A DNA stretch of 64,000 nucleotides, taken from NCBI GenBank assembly GCA_025403435.1, contig CM046351.1:3368801-3432800 (forward strand), given 5' to 3'. Positions within the stretch are counted from its first letter, which is position 1, and each line of letters starts with the position of its first letter. Position numbers and translations under genes: made by a program. The DNA is from Artocarpus heterophyllus (lineage: Eukaryota > Streptophyta > Magnoliopsida > Rosales > Moraceae). This document shows positions 12,901 through 23,900 of this stretch, one piece after another. The notes under the pieces were generated by a model. It was not told where the DNA came from. It was given only the letters and a program-made list of their open reading frames with translations, and ran no database searches.

Positions 12901-13188
12901 TGGGTTTTCGCTTCAGATGCACCAAAAAACGACAAAGAAAAATCAATAATGAAACGGAAGTTACTGGCCTGGAAAAACAGCAAGCGAAATGCCGAGAGCG
13001 AGAGCCCCTGAGAGACCCCAATTCAAGGATTTTGATCTGAAATCAGAGAAGAAGGATTTTGTAGATTTTGTTTGCAGTTCGGTTGAACAGAGAGGAAATG
13101 ACGCAGTAATCACTGGTTGCTTCAGAATCGCAGAACTTGAGGTTGTTGGAAAGGTTAGTGATGAACAACCCAAGTGTAGATAACTCAT
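9922..13188 (-). CDS. TL15B: Thylakoid lumen 15-kDa protein 2-like, TPM domain, unit A (intact)
   Basis: Six exons on the - strand: 13188-12969, 12868-12771, 11096-11006, 10763-10695, 10601-10492, 10014-9922, adding up to 681 nt, 226 aa plus stop with matching phases. Residues 1-50 are Ser/Thr-rich like a chloroplast transit peptide. A hydrophobic stretch (GALALGISLAVFPG, about 60-74) ending before GCVEA looks like a lumen-targeting signal. The mature part from KPELLPKEF to the C-terminal NNCSEVK matches my memory of Arabidopsis At5g52970; it includes DVAGFLSDGQ, a TPM-type start, and RDFWQVDDRT. TPM proteins such as TLP18.3 act in photosystem II turnover, but the role of this one is not established. 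Intron 1 (12869-12968, 100 bp) starts with GC instead of GT. Intron 2 (11097-12770) holds a hAT-like element. The ATG at 13188 was chosen because it gives the transit-like N terminus. Confidence 0.88.
11256..11903. mobile_element. hAT-like non-autonomous transposon in intron 2 of the thylakoid gene, unit A
   Basis: 648 bp bounded by imperfect inverted ends, TAGGGGTGGCAAT on the left and ACCAGCCCTT on the right, flanked by 8-bp duplications CTCTTACC (11248) and CTCCTACC (11904). TAGGGGTG ends and 8-bp duplications are typical of hAT elements. No coding capacity. Inside are two copies of ATCGCTGATCAGACAGG about 65 bp apart. Confidence 0.75.
12961..12968 (-). promoter_or_regulatory. Non-canonical GC splice donor, intron 1 of the thylakoid gene
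   Basis: On the - strand the exon ends CCAG and the intron begins GCCAGTAA. The only phase-compatible acceptor seen is TGCAG at 12869-12873, giving a joined Gly codon. The unit B copy reads CCAG/GCAAGTAA, the GC-AG consensus, so the intron is a GC-AG intron and unit A carries a weaker variant of it. Confidence 0.75.
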
Positions 13189-13267
13189 TATTTCCCCTTT
13201 CCGTTTCTGTTTTTAACCCCTTGCGGGTTAGTGAAAACAATTAGCTTGTCGTAGTTTTCTATATTCC
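13189..13267 (-). other. Probable 5' UTR and core promoter of the thylakoid gene, unit A
   Basis: Sequence immediately upstream of the - strand ATG. It contains no obvious TATA box; the GTCGTTT array begins directly beyond it. Confidence 0.35.
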
Positions 13268-14282
13268 GTCGTTTGTATTTCTTATGTCGTTTTTTATGAA
13301 TTTATCCTTTTATGTTTTCAAGCAGCTTTTTTGGCGTACATCATTTCAATCTGATTGTTGACGTTTCCCTTTTGGATACAATTTCGATGATTGTTCTCGA
13401 TTTATATGTTCTATTGTTCGTTTTTAAGGAGTTGTTTCTCGCCTTGGTGTCCTCTTAAATGGTCGTGGAATGTTGTTTGTTTACTATTGTCGTTTATCAA
13501 TTGACGTCGTTTCCAAGCTTCTTACCGTTATCTATGTTCTGTCGTTTCTTTTGCGTGTTTCTTCTCATCGCGTGGCTTGTCATTTTGTTGTCGTTTTTCT
13601 TTTTATGAGCCTTTACAGCTTCGTTTAGGAAGCACGTTAAAAAATAAAGTTCAGTTTGCTATAGTGTAAAGTTCTCACATATTACAGTGAGAAGCAAAAG
13701 TTTACTACAGTTTAAAACTCTCACATACTACAATTTTTAAGTTCCAACTAATTTTCTAAACACAGCCTACAATGTTTGTCTAGTTTGCACTGTTCATTTG
13801 TTTATCCTTGTGATGTTGTCGTTTGTTATCTTTCGTCAATTTTAATCTTATTTTCGCCAATTCCATTATAGTTGCCGGTTTCTAGGTCGTTGGTTTTTGC
13901 TTTTGCTTCCGTTTCTGACATTGTTTGCTTTTGCTTCCGTTTCTGACATTGTTGTCGTTTGCTAATCTCTTTGTTCCTCTAAATTTTCATGACGTATCTT
14001 GTGGTTTTTGGTACTTTGGATGTCGTTTAGTTTACTCATTCAAAATGTTGTTTTTATTCTTTAAAAGATATTTTCTTCAAAAAACTTGAGTAGTTTACTC
14101 AATGTATTGTCGTTCGAAAGCTTAAAGATGGGGACGCCTTATTTTCAAGGTCATGTACATTGTCAAGATGTTGTCGTTTTCTTCAACTCGTGGTTCTTTA
14201 GAATAGTTTTGAACGCAGAACAGTCCTGTCAACAAATTGTCGTTTTCTAGACATAGCGTCGTTTTTACAGATCATGTCGTTT
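13268..14282. repeat. Array of dispersed GTCGTTT motifs, unit A
   Basis: Thirteen exact GTCGTTT heptamers, all in one orientation, start at 13268, 13286, 13489, 13506, 13541, 13590, 13818, 13954, 14022, 14173, 14239, 14258 and 14276, with several one-mismatch versions between. Spacing is irregular, so this is not a tandem repeat. Read toward the thylakoid gene the motif is AAACGAC. It lies upstream of that gene and downstream of the complex I gene. Function unknown. Confidence 0.75.
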
Positions 14283-14652
14283 TCCGAGCTGATTCATACT
14301 TGACATCAGGTTTCAAAAATAACCAATATATAACTTGCCTTACGGATTCTGAAAGTCCGTTAGCATTTCACCAAAATTTGAGCCAATCTTTCAGATGACT
14401 ATGTTCGAGACCATTCATAGCATACAATTTATGGCATGAAACTCGGTAACACTTGGGGAAAATAACGCATCTACGTTTAAGATTCCCCACTAGCAGGAGT
14501 ATAAAAAGGAAAGACAAACATAATTTTGATGATCTCAAAGTCTGAAATCTGACAAAAAACAAAAAGGCTAAAAATAGACGAAAGTCTCATTGCTCCCACA
14601 GTTCATATTTCACAGCCAACGAACATGAGTTCATGCCTGTGTAATGACGGAG

Positions 14653-15680
14653 TTACGGGAAATAAACGGGCCAGTTGTGATAGTAAAAGTCTCGATGGTC
14701 CTTATCCATGTACTCGTTCCACTGCAACAACAGAAATGGGCATATCATGAACAAAACCTCAAGACTATACCAAACAAGACTTGCAGTTAATCAAACAATT
14801 TCCATTTAGCAAAGAAAAAAGAGAAAAAGATTATTATAAATTCGCCAAAATTCGGTTTTTACGATTTCAATTAGTTTACCTTGAACTTGTAAGGCTGCCC
14901 TTTCTTCATTGCCTTCTTCCAGTGATACTGTTCAAATAACATGGCTTTGTCATGCCAGCTGCAAGAATTTCAGATTGTTAGACCAGAAGCGGATTTAGAT
15001 AACTAATCCCAGCGAAGCAGTATGCTAACACACCTAAACTGGAAATTAATCATCGATTTTCTATATGATTTTCGATCTAAACCAAAATGGACCCTAAAAT
15101 CAACGAAACCTCATTGCAAATCATAAATGTGCAAGGTATAGAATGCATAGAATAGTAATATGAAGGAAGAAAGGGCAGGACGGTCACATTCCCCATAAGA
15201 TCAACTCTATCAAGTTACATCCTATGCACATAACAATGAGTAATTAGTACCGAGACAATTCAGCTGAAGCATTTGTTATGATGTAGCAGACTAAATGACT
15301 GAATAAAGAACTGACTTTATGCGTCCAGGAAAAACACACGATGAACGTGTTCGGCAATAGGGTAATTCATCAGTAAGAAAATTTCACAGTTTAGTGAAGA
15401 AACATCCTAGTTAACTAATAATAGCATCCCAAGAAATAGAATTTCAATTAGGCGCAGAATAGAAAATAGTTTGCAATGTAAAGAAAATCGACAGGGAAAT
15501 ATAACCGAGGCGGGTGACCAATGAGTACTTGAATTGATTAGAGAGTTGCCACATGTAGGGACTGAACCAGGTGAGAACAGAGAAGGTGGCAGAGCCGATC
15601 CATATGTTCCAGAATCGGTCTGGACCTGCGTGCGGAACACCGGGGTCGCCTCTGCATGCATTGCCAAAATACTTCTCCAT
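14653..15680 (-). CDS. Small mitochondrial complex I subunit (B15/NDUFB4-like), unit A (intact)
   Basis: Three exons on the - strand: 15680-15529, 14958-14880 and 14721-14653 (152, 79 and 69 nt), with GT-AG introns of 570 and 158 bp; the joined frame is 99 aa. It begins MEKYFGNACRGDPGVPH, has one hydrophobic span around residues 28-48 (GSATFSVLTW..PYMWQL), then a basic stretch (HWKKAMKKGQPYKFKW), and ends YYHNWPVYFP. From memory this is the plant protein family of At2g31490, assigned to the membrane arm of NADH dehydrogenase as a B15/NDUFB4-like accessory subunit. The family match is firm; the exact subunit name is recalled with less certainty. There is no cleavable presequence, as is usual for small membrane-arm subunits. 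Its upstream side is T-rich spacer. Confidence 0.82.
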
Positions 15681-16489
15681 TTTGCTCCTTTTGCTTATAT
15701 CCTAATCAGCTTCCTTAACCTGAGAGCCAAAAATGGGAACCCAAATTACCCAATAGACAAACTCAAGTCAAAAACCCAATCAGTCCATATGCAATGCAAA
15801 AACAAATGGAAAATAACCTAATTACTTCCATAAAGTTTCCTCACTCTTGTCTGCTCCAACATTTCTGATGCTTAGGACGATCCTCAAGGGGCATAAACAA
15901 TTTTTTTAACCAAAAAAATACCAAAATTAAATTTTTTTTTTGCCCAAAAATAAAAAATTAAGTTAATTCCATAGTTAAAATGTTCTAAAAGCACAAGGAA
16001 AGAAAAGCCTCTTTTGAGTTGACAATCTTGGAAAAGCACGTCCTTTTGAAACAATTCATAAACTTAACAAAATTGAGACACAGAAAGCAACTGAAATTCG
16101 ACGAATTACCACATTCATACACTAACCCAATAAAAAAAAATCTATTTTTATCAGATAGGTAACTGATTTCTTGAGAACAAAAACGAAAAATGAACCAAAA
16201 ATTATTCAAGGCGATGGGTGAAAATCGCCTTCATTTGTGAGTTATGAATTTTACAAATTTTGTTAAAATTAGAAAAAAAAATTTAAGGGGCAAAAAGATC
16301 TTTTCAAAAAAGGAATTTAAGTAAGGTACTTTGAGAAAAACTGATCCTCTTGCAAAATGGGGACTAATGGTGTAAAAAAAATATTTTTAGCCTCGGAGGC
16401 AAAACTGACAAAATTTGCAAATAAGGGGTAAAATTGTAAAGTTTTGACAAACTTGGGTTTTTATTTCAAGTAAGCAACCCGATGCCCTG
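15681..16489. other. Spacer upstream of the complex I gene, unit A
   Basis: The right edge of the complex I gene's 5' UTR, then AT-rich sequence with A/T runs. A 74-codon frame at 15985-16209 (-) has no recognisable features and changes length in unit B, so it is not taken as a gene. Confidence 0.4.
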
Positions 16490-17525
16490 AACCCTTGTTT
16501 CTACACTAATAAGTGACGTTTCGTGTTGAATTAGCCAAAATAAACTTAGGAATTCAAAGTGGCCCATCAAGGGCAAAAATGTCATTTTTTATAAATTAGT
16601 CCGGTACGGACCCCCAAATGTATAAGATAGAGAAACCGACCTTATAAAGGATTTCTCTCCTTTCGTTAGAATTTATAAGATAGCATGAAACGAGAGAACA
16701 GTCAAACTTTAAGTAACCGGAGTAGTAATCCAAAATAGTAATCGATAAATATACCTTATTAGCGTATAGCTAAATAGTGATGATTTAGCTAATAATGATA
16801 TAAATGGCCAAATAGGTCCCTAAACGAGTAACAAAGGAAACCCGAGGACGGTTTCAATAGCAGCAAAAACAAGTACGTTCCAAACCCACCTATGGTATGA
16901 AATAGTAGTTTAAGTGCATAGTATATTCATGAGTATATACCTGTGTATATTATGCAATTGAAAAGTGTATCTGATTTACATTAGTATGTAAATGTATTGT
17001 CATGCATGGTATGATAACCACAATAACTGGATTAGTAAATGAATCACCTGAAGGAAAGATAAGTGTCGTACCAGCTCCCGATACAAAAAGGGGAGTTTAA
17101 AGTTAAGGTATGGTCTTCATGTTACGAAGACCTATGTGCGCATATGGTATTAGCACTTGGGCCCTAGTAAAAGATAAGATAGAATAAGAATAAGGAATGT
17201 TCATAAGAAAGCATAAATGGTCATGCATATTAGTATAAGATACATGTGGGCTATGTTTGGACTTACTGAGCATAAACTCACCTAGTTATTTCATGTTGTA
17301 GGAATTTCCAACAAGAGGTCAGAATAAATGTACCGGTGAGCTGGCGGTAGAGTATGAGCAATGTGCAAAACAGGGTATGGATACCACCACAATAAAGTTT
17401 CCGTTGCTATGCAAATATAGTTATTTTGGAACTAGTCATATAAAAGATATAGTATGGTTAAGTGAGACAAAATCACTTTTGATATACTAAGTATATGAAG
17501 TTGTAAAGAAGGAAAGTTGTTTATG

Positions 17526-17566
<41 letters not shown>

Positions 17567-17702
17567 AGAAGAAGTTTAAGTATGAATGTGTGATATATTT
17601 ATGTTATTTTTGTAGTCTAAAAAAAAGTAAATCCAAGATTTTCATAAATACGTAAGTAAAAAAAGTGTTAAAGCACGCCCTGTAAAAAGACGGGTTATGA
17701 CA
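16490..17702 (+). mobile_element. Degenerate LTR remnant at the unit boundary, unit A
   Basis: The 3' end AGCACGCCCTG..GACGGGTTATGACA and the phrase GGACTTACTGAGCATAAACTCACC resemble the ends and transcription-related blocks of plant Ty3/Gypsy LTRs; the chromovirus LTR in this window has a similar CCTACTGAGCCTTTCGCTCACG. ACCTTATAAAGGATTTCTCTCC at about 16644 could be its TATA region. No partner LTR or internal region is seen, so it may be a solo LTR. The left limit is uncertain. The right end coincides with the duplication junction. Confidence 0.5.
17529..17563. repeat. (TA)n microsatellite, unit A
   Basis: About 17 uninterrupted AT dinucleotides inside the LTR remnant. The matching tract in unit B is at 44952-44987. 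Confidence 0.9.
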
Positions 17703-17704
17703 AC

Positions 17705-18777
17705 ATCAACTATCAATTTAATCACAAAACAAATTTAAACTCCATAAATAAGATAAAAAGATAATGATTTAACATGAATTTTAAATGCAAAAGTATAAAT
17801 ATGCAGTTCAAGTTATAAGGTGTCATAAAACACATTACAATAACTCATGAATAAAATGAGTAATGTTGATTGTAATAAAATTGTAGTAATAAAAGGAAAC
17901 AATAGGTCAGTGGGGGCAAAAGAAGAAAATCATAAATTTTTAAGGTTCAAATTCTAATTTTTAAAAAAACAGTGGAGGCGGTAGCGCCCTATGTACATTC
18001 GCCACTAGTTCAAGCCAATAAGGCTTTATTTAAGAAATAAGTTGAAACTTTAAGTTTCAACTAGTTACAGTGTAAAACTTTCATATGCTATAATAAAGTT
18101 CTAACTTTAACTTCTAACTTACTTTCTAAACTAAATGTAAGTTAGAACTTTTGTCCCAAACCTAACCAAATTTATTCATTTATTATCTTTCTTCTCCATG
18201 TGATTATTTTAAAACTAATAAAGTTGCTCGTTCTTGTTCAATCTCCCAAACGCAAAGTTGCTCGTTGTTCTTCAATCTTACGATATATTTATTTATTTTA
18301 TTCTATTGTGGACAATTTACTTTGTAAATTGATATCTTGAAAAAAAATATATATATATCCCACTGTGTATACTTTATAATTCTTTTTCTTCATAAAAAAT
18401 GACAACTTGTCGGCCTCTCGCTGTGAGAATCGATGTTTTTATTTTTTTTTTTTTAAAATTTTGGGGGAATTAGGTGTGCCACATTAGTGAAGGATTCGTT
18501 TAGGAGAGGCCTATCTTTTTTTATAAAATAATAAAAGTGAGGGAATAGAAAAGTGATTTGTGAGGTATCATATCTTTGTCGTATAATTCACATAATCAAA
18601 AGTTTATGTTTTCATGGGCTTTCGCATGCTCCAATCACAAAAAGACACTCTTTTGATCTAAATATTTTATACCATACTTTTGAGTTTCCAAAAAAATAAA
18701 ATAAAATACTCCCTCTCTTGGGCAAAATTTGATGAAAAAGTGTAGTTTAACCACTAAATATTTTTTAAACGGTGAAA
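17705..18777. other. UGT upstream region, first copy, left part, unit B
   Basis: Aligns with 1330-2481 of unit A and almost exactly with 45129-46206 of unit C. It is interrupted by the chromovirus; its continuation is 27851-28279. No gene. Confidence 0.7.
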
Positions 18778-18782
18778 ATACC
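18778..18782. repeat. Target-site duplication (left), chromovirus copy 1
   Basis: ATACC directly before the LTR, repeated at 27846-27850 directly after the other LTR. Five bp is the usual size for Ty3/Gypsy insertions. Confidence 0.9.
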
Positions 18783-20949
18783 TGTCACGCCCCGGAGTAC
18801 GGGAGGTGACGTGGCGGAATATTTAGATTAATTAAAAGAGGATTTAATTGAAATTAAGAGTTTAAAAATCCAATTAAGTGAGAAATAAAGAGATTTTCCA
18901 CCACATTTGATAAAAAGAATTTGTAAATATTAAGCAAATAATAATTAAATAGAAAACCGCGAGTATGGGTTCCACAACCCACAACTTGTGCACACACATG
19001 GTACTGACAATATCATAAATACAATTACAGTCCAAGTACAAATAAAGTTAAGTCTTACATGCCTTGATTAATAATACAGAATATAAATAAATTCTCCTAT
19101 TGCTCCTGAGTTCGGTCCGAAGAATCTTCTCCAAACCTAAATGGGAAACCACCTAGAATGGGGGGAAATTTAAAACAGATAAAACGTGAGCGAAAGGCTC
19201 AGTAGGACTAAGTTTTATAAAATAATTTAATGCAAAGAAACATAGCATTATTAGAAGTTATTCAAAAGGACACTTAAATAAATAAATAAATACTTTGAGT
19301 AGAACCGTTCTGACACAGAACAGTCTACCCGTCAAATCAAAACACCATTTCACTTTTACCTAGGCAAACCATGATAACACCACCGTAGTGGCCCAGCTGG
19401 GTTTCGGGACCTGCCCTCAAGGTCGATCGCTACACGACCCGATCTCTGATATGGCATCATGCCCATGTGTTTATTATCATTATCATTCAAAACCCAATTA
19501 CCGAGTGTTGTCAATTACATTTATTATGAAATTCATTTCATATCACGGTATATTAAAATATAACCGATAAAACCATTTTCAAACAACCGTTGAAAACATT
19601 TTGATAGAAATCATTTTCAAAGCCAAATCATTTCAAAACCAGGCTACCAAAGAAAAGGGGTAGAAGTCCTACCTCAGTACTCGTGCCGGTACCCCACACC
19701 GTAATCCCGGTCCGCTATACGTTAGCTCTACGGAACCACGAACGATCCTAGATACAAACTAAGTCAATCAATATCTAGTTTGAGACATTCTATGTTACTA
19801 AATCATTTTATGATGTCCTAGTGTGCTATTTGTACATTTAAAATCATCCTATAAGGTTGGGGTTTAAATCAGGGTTCAAAACAGTGAAAACGGGTGAAAA
19901 TCACAAAATTTTTCATGCCTCGGTCAGCCTGCCGGACGCCCTGCTTCGGCCTGCCGAACTGCACAGTTCGGCCTGCCGGAAGCAAGGTTCGGCCTGCCGA
20001 ACGTTTCCCCAGATTCGGCCTACCGGTCGGAAGAACACCGGCCTGCCGATCATCACTCCGCCCTGCCGAACATGAACTTCGGCCTGCCGAACTGGGAAGA
20101 TCCAGAAATCCCAGCTACGGGTTTCTCGATCCCCAAAATCCAAATCTGGATTCCAACCTGTTTTTCTCAATGCCCAGGCATGAAAAACAATTATAGTTGA
20201 TAGAAAAACATACTAAAACATGTTTGGACTCATTTAAACAAGATTTAGACTCAAAATCCTCAAAAATCCGAAAATGAGAAAATGAGGGGAAAAATGAAAA
20301 ATCTTGAATTCAATCCGTTTTTCTTCAATCTAAGCTTAGATTCTAGTTGTTCTAAGTTCATCTAACACAAATCCAAGGTTTTCTAAGCTTAAACAAACTT
20401 AGATTTCAAAAACACACAAAATTGAAAATTTTGTAAAAGTTTAGAAATTTTGAATCTAACCTCGAATCGAAGCTTCAATCCGCGTTCTCGGTTGCCGAAT
20501 CACGTCCCCGAGCTTCCTCCTTGCTAACCCGAAGCTTGGATTCAAAATGGAGTTCAAAATTTGTGAAGAAATTAGAGAGAGAGAGAGAGGGGCTGCCGAG
20601 AGAGAAATTGAGAGAGAGCGAGAGAGAGAGAGAACCGGAGAGTGAGGAGAGAGAGTGAGAGAAAGGGAATAAATAGAGAAAATCGGTGGGCGGTTTTACT
20701 GTGCGAAAACCATGTGCCGCCCACGGTTTTGCAAAACGGAGTATTTTTAACATTTTACAAATTGTGGTGTTTTAAAACTCAAAACATCATTTTAAAACAA
20801 TAAGGAATCATTTAAATGCATCAATTTAACAAAACAACCAAAATTTCAAAATCCAACCCAATAATCTAATTAAAGTTAAAACATTAATTATGGCACACTA
20901 ATTCATCATTTACATTACATTAACATTAAATAAATTTCGGGGCGTTACA
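18783..20949 (-). repeat. 3' LTR of chromovirus copy 1
   Basis: 2167 bp. Contains a GC-rich block (19920-20093) with repeated TTCGGCCTGCCGAA-type palindromes, including a 21-bp segment at 19979-19999 that the 5' LTR lacks. It also has a (GA)n-rich stretch at 20573-20660 next to AATAAATAG, which on the element strand reads as TATTTAT followed by a CT-rich leader, a plausible promoter and start region. Confidence 0.9.
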
Positions 20950-20967
20950 ACTCTCCACCCCTAAAAG
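20950..20967 (-). other. Polypurine tract, chromovirus copy 1
   Basis: On the element strand CTTTTAGGGGTGGAGAGT directly precedes the 3' LTR, the expected place and composition for the plus-strand primer. Confidence 0.8.
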
Positions 20968-20997
20968 AAATTTCGCTCTCAAAATTTACAACTCATT

Positions 20998-23900
20998 TCA
21001 AAAACAAAACAAATGCGGATACAGCTCCCGCATTCTCGACTCTAACTCCCAAGTGGCTTCATCAACCCCGTGATGCTGCCACACGACCTTTACCAACGGT
21101 ATCTCACGACGACGCAAGCTAATCACTTTCCGGTCGATAATCTGAATCGGAACTTCTTCGTACGTCGTATCCTCCTGAACCTGCACATCGCGAAACGAAA
21201 CTATCTTATCCTGCCCAGGTGGACATTTCCTAAGCATCGACACATGAAACACATCATGCACATGAGAAAGTTCGGGCGGAAGATCAAGCCGATAAGCGAC
21301 CACACCAACACGCTGAGTGATCTCGAACGGCCCAATATATCTCGGCGCGAGCTTCCCACTCACTCCGAACCGCATAGTTCCTTTACGAGGCGACACCCTC
21401 AAGAGAACAAAATCTCCAACCGCGAACTCTAAGGGTCTACGTCTCCTATCCGCGTAGCTCTTCTGTCGACTCTGAGCTGCCCTCAATCGATCTCGAATCA
21501 CCATGACTTTCTCGTTGCTGTCACGAATCTCATCCGGTCCAAGAATAACTCTATCTTCCGGCTCGGCCCAACACACAGGTGACCGACACGGTCGCCCATA
21601 CAACGCCTCAAATGGTGCCATACCGATACTCGCCTGATAACTGTTGTTGTATGCGAACTCCGCCAAATGCAAATATTGCTTCCAATTCCCGTCGAAGTCC
21701 AACGCACAAGCACGCAACATATCCTCGAGAACCTGAATAACCCGCTCAGATTGCCCATCAGTCTGAGGATGAAACGCCGTACTGAAGTTCAAATCCGTAC
21801 CCAAAGCCTCCTGAAAACTCCTCCAGTACTTAGCATTAAACCTGGTGTATCGATCGGAGGTGATGGACAAAGGAACTCCATGCAACCTCACGATATTCTG
21901 CATATACAACTCCCCAAGAATCTTCCTCGAACACGTCGACCTAAACGGAATGAAATGCGCCGATTTCGTCAACCTGTCGACCACAACCCAAACTGCATCG
22001 TGCCGCTGCTCCGTCCTCGGCAAACCTGTGAGGAAATCCATCGTCACATGCTCCCATTTCCACCCTGGAATAGGAAGCGGCTGAAGCTGACCTGCAGGCT
22101 TCTGATGCTCAGCTTTCACCTGAAGACACGTCGAACACTTGGCCACGTACTCGCGAACATCTTTCTTCATGCCTCTCCACCAATACTACCTCTTCAAATC
22201 ACGATACATCTTGGTGCTCCCCGGATGAATAGCGAACTGAGACCTATGAGCTTCGTCTAGAACGGCTTTCGTCACCTCGGCGATAACTGGAACTGCAAGA
22301 CGCTCCCGGAAGTACAACGATCCATCTGCATGCACGCTCCATTCTTCAAACTGCTCCCCGTTCTGAATCCGCGACCAAATCCCCTGCAAGTGTCGATCCT
22401 GCCACTGACTTTGCTTCACCATCCGAACAAGAGCTGGAGTCGCTTCCACATGATACAACGAAACTCGATCACCGTCTTCATGATACAGTAGCCGATACTC
22501 ACTCACTATCACATCCCTATTCCAGTCCTCAAAAATTAAACAAGCGAGAATCCCTGAAGACTTCCTGCTAAGCGCGTCCGCGACCACATTAGCTTTCCCG
22601 GGATGATACTGCAAAGCGAAATCATAATCCTCCATGTACTCCACCCATCTGCGCTGCCTCAGATTAAGATCCCTCTGAGTGAACAGATACCTCAAACTCT
22701 TGTGATCGGAGAAGACCTGAAACGATGCTCCATACAAGTAACACCTCCAAATCTTCAGCGCGTAGATCACCGCCGCAAGCTCTAAATCGTGAGTAGGATA
22801 ATTTCGCTCGTGAGGTCGTAGCTGTCTCGATCCGTACGCAACTACACGCCCATGCTGCATCAACACGCATCCAAGTCCGCGTCCTGAAGCATCAGCATAA
22901 ACCTCATACGGCTCGTCACTGCTAGGGATAACTAATACTGGAGCTGAAGTCAACCGGTTCTTCAATTCCTGAAAAGCAAGCTCACAATCTTCATCCCACT
23001 CAAACCTGACATTTTTCTTGATCAATCTCGTCAACGGAGCTGCAATCTTTGAAAAATCCTTTACAAATTTCCTGTAATATCCAGCAAGACCTAAGAAGCT
23101 GTGAATCTCCGCTACATTCCTTGGTCGTTCCCATTCCAATATAGCTTCAATCTTGGACGGATCCACTGAAATACCATGCTCCGAGATGACATGACCCAGA
23201 AATTTGACCTCAGTCAACCAGAATTCACACTTTTCCCGCTTAGCATACAACTGGTGCTCCCGCAGAGTCTGAAGCACGATCCGAAGATGCTGCTCATGCT
23301 CCTCCCAAGTCTTAGAATACACAAGAATATCATCGATGAACACGATCACAAACTGATCCAGATACGGCCTAAATACCCTGTTCATCAGATCCATAAAAGC
23401 TGTCGGAGCATTCGTCAACCCAAAAGACATAACCAGAAACTCGAAGTGCCCATACCGAGTCCTAAAAGCTGTCTTGGGAATATCCTCTTCCTTGATCCTG
23501 AGCTGATGATAACCTGAACGCAAATCAATCTTCGAGAAGTATCGCGAACCTCCCAACTGATCAATAGCTCATCAATCCTAGGCAAGGGATACTTGTTCTT
23601 CACCGTAACACGATTTAGCTGTCGATAATCCACACATAACCTGAGAGTCCCATCGTGCTTCTTAGCAAACAAAACCGGTGCTCCCCACGGAGATGTGCTA
23701 TTTCGAATATACCCTTTATCTGCAAGCTCCTGAAGTTGCTTCCTCAATTTCTTCATCTCTGCCGGCGCCATCCGATAAGGTGCCATAGAAATCAGTGATG
23801 TCCCTAGAAACAACTCGATACCAAACTCAATCTCCCGATACAGTGGTAACCCTGGCAACTCGTCGGGGAAGACATCCTCGAACTCATCAACCACCGGAAT

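Larger units (their letters stand above)
1330..17704. repeat. Tandem segmental duplication, unit A
   Basis: First of three head-to-tail units. Its start (ATCAACTAT at 1330) matches 17705 and 45129, and gene order and intergenic sequence then run in parallel. It is about 16.4 kb because it lacks the chromovirus, the hairpin MITE, the second upstream copy and about 0.8 kb of UGT intron found in B and C. All three of its host genes have open frames. Confidence 0.9.

Noticed and set aside
12961..12983. Reading exon 2 of the thylakoid gene from an in-frame ATG at 12983 (MLFFQASNF..) instead of splicing
   Set aside because: It would give no chloroplast transit peptide; the GC-AG intron joins a transit-like exon 1 in correct phase.
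15985..16209. 74-codon - strand frame with Cys-rich ending
   Set aside because: Length and frame change in unit B (43433-43648, 43596-43889) and no recognisable features.
19388..19570. A 60-codon frame (MAQLGFGTCPQGRS..) repeated four times, also at 26296, 46815 and 53723
   Set aside because: It lies inside each LTR and repeats only because the LTR repeats; no family resemblance.
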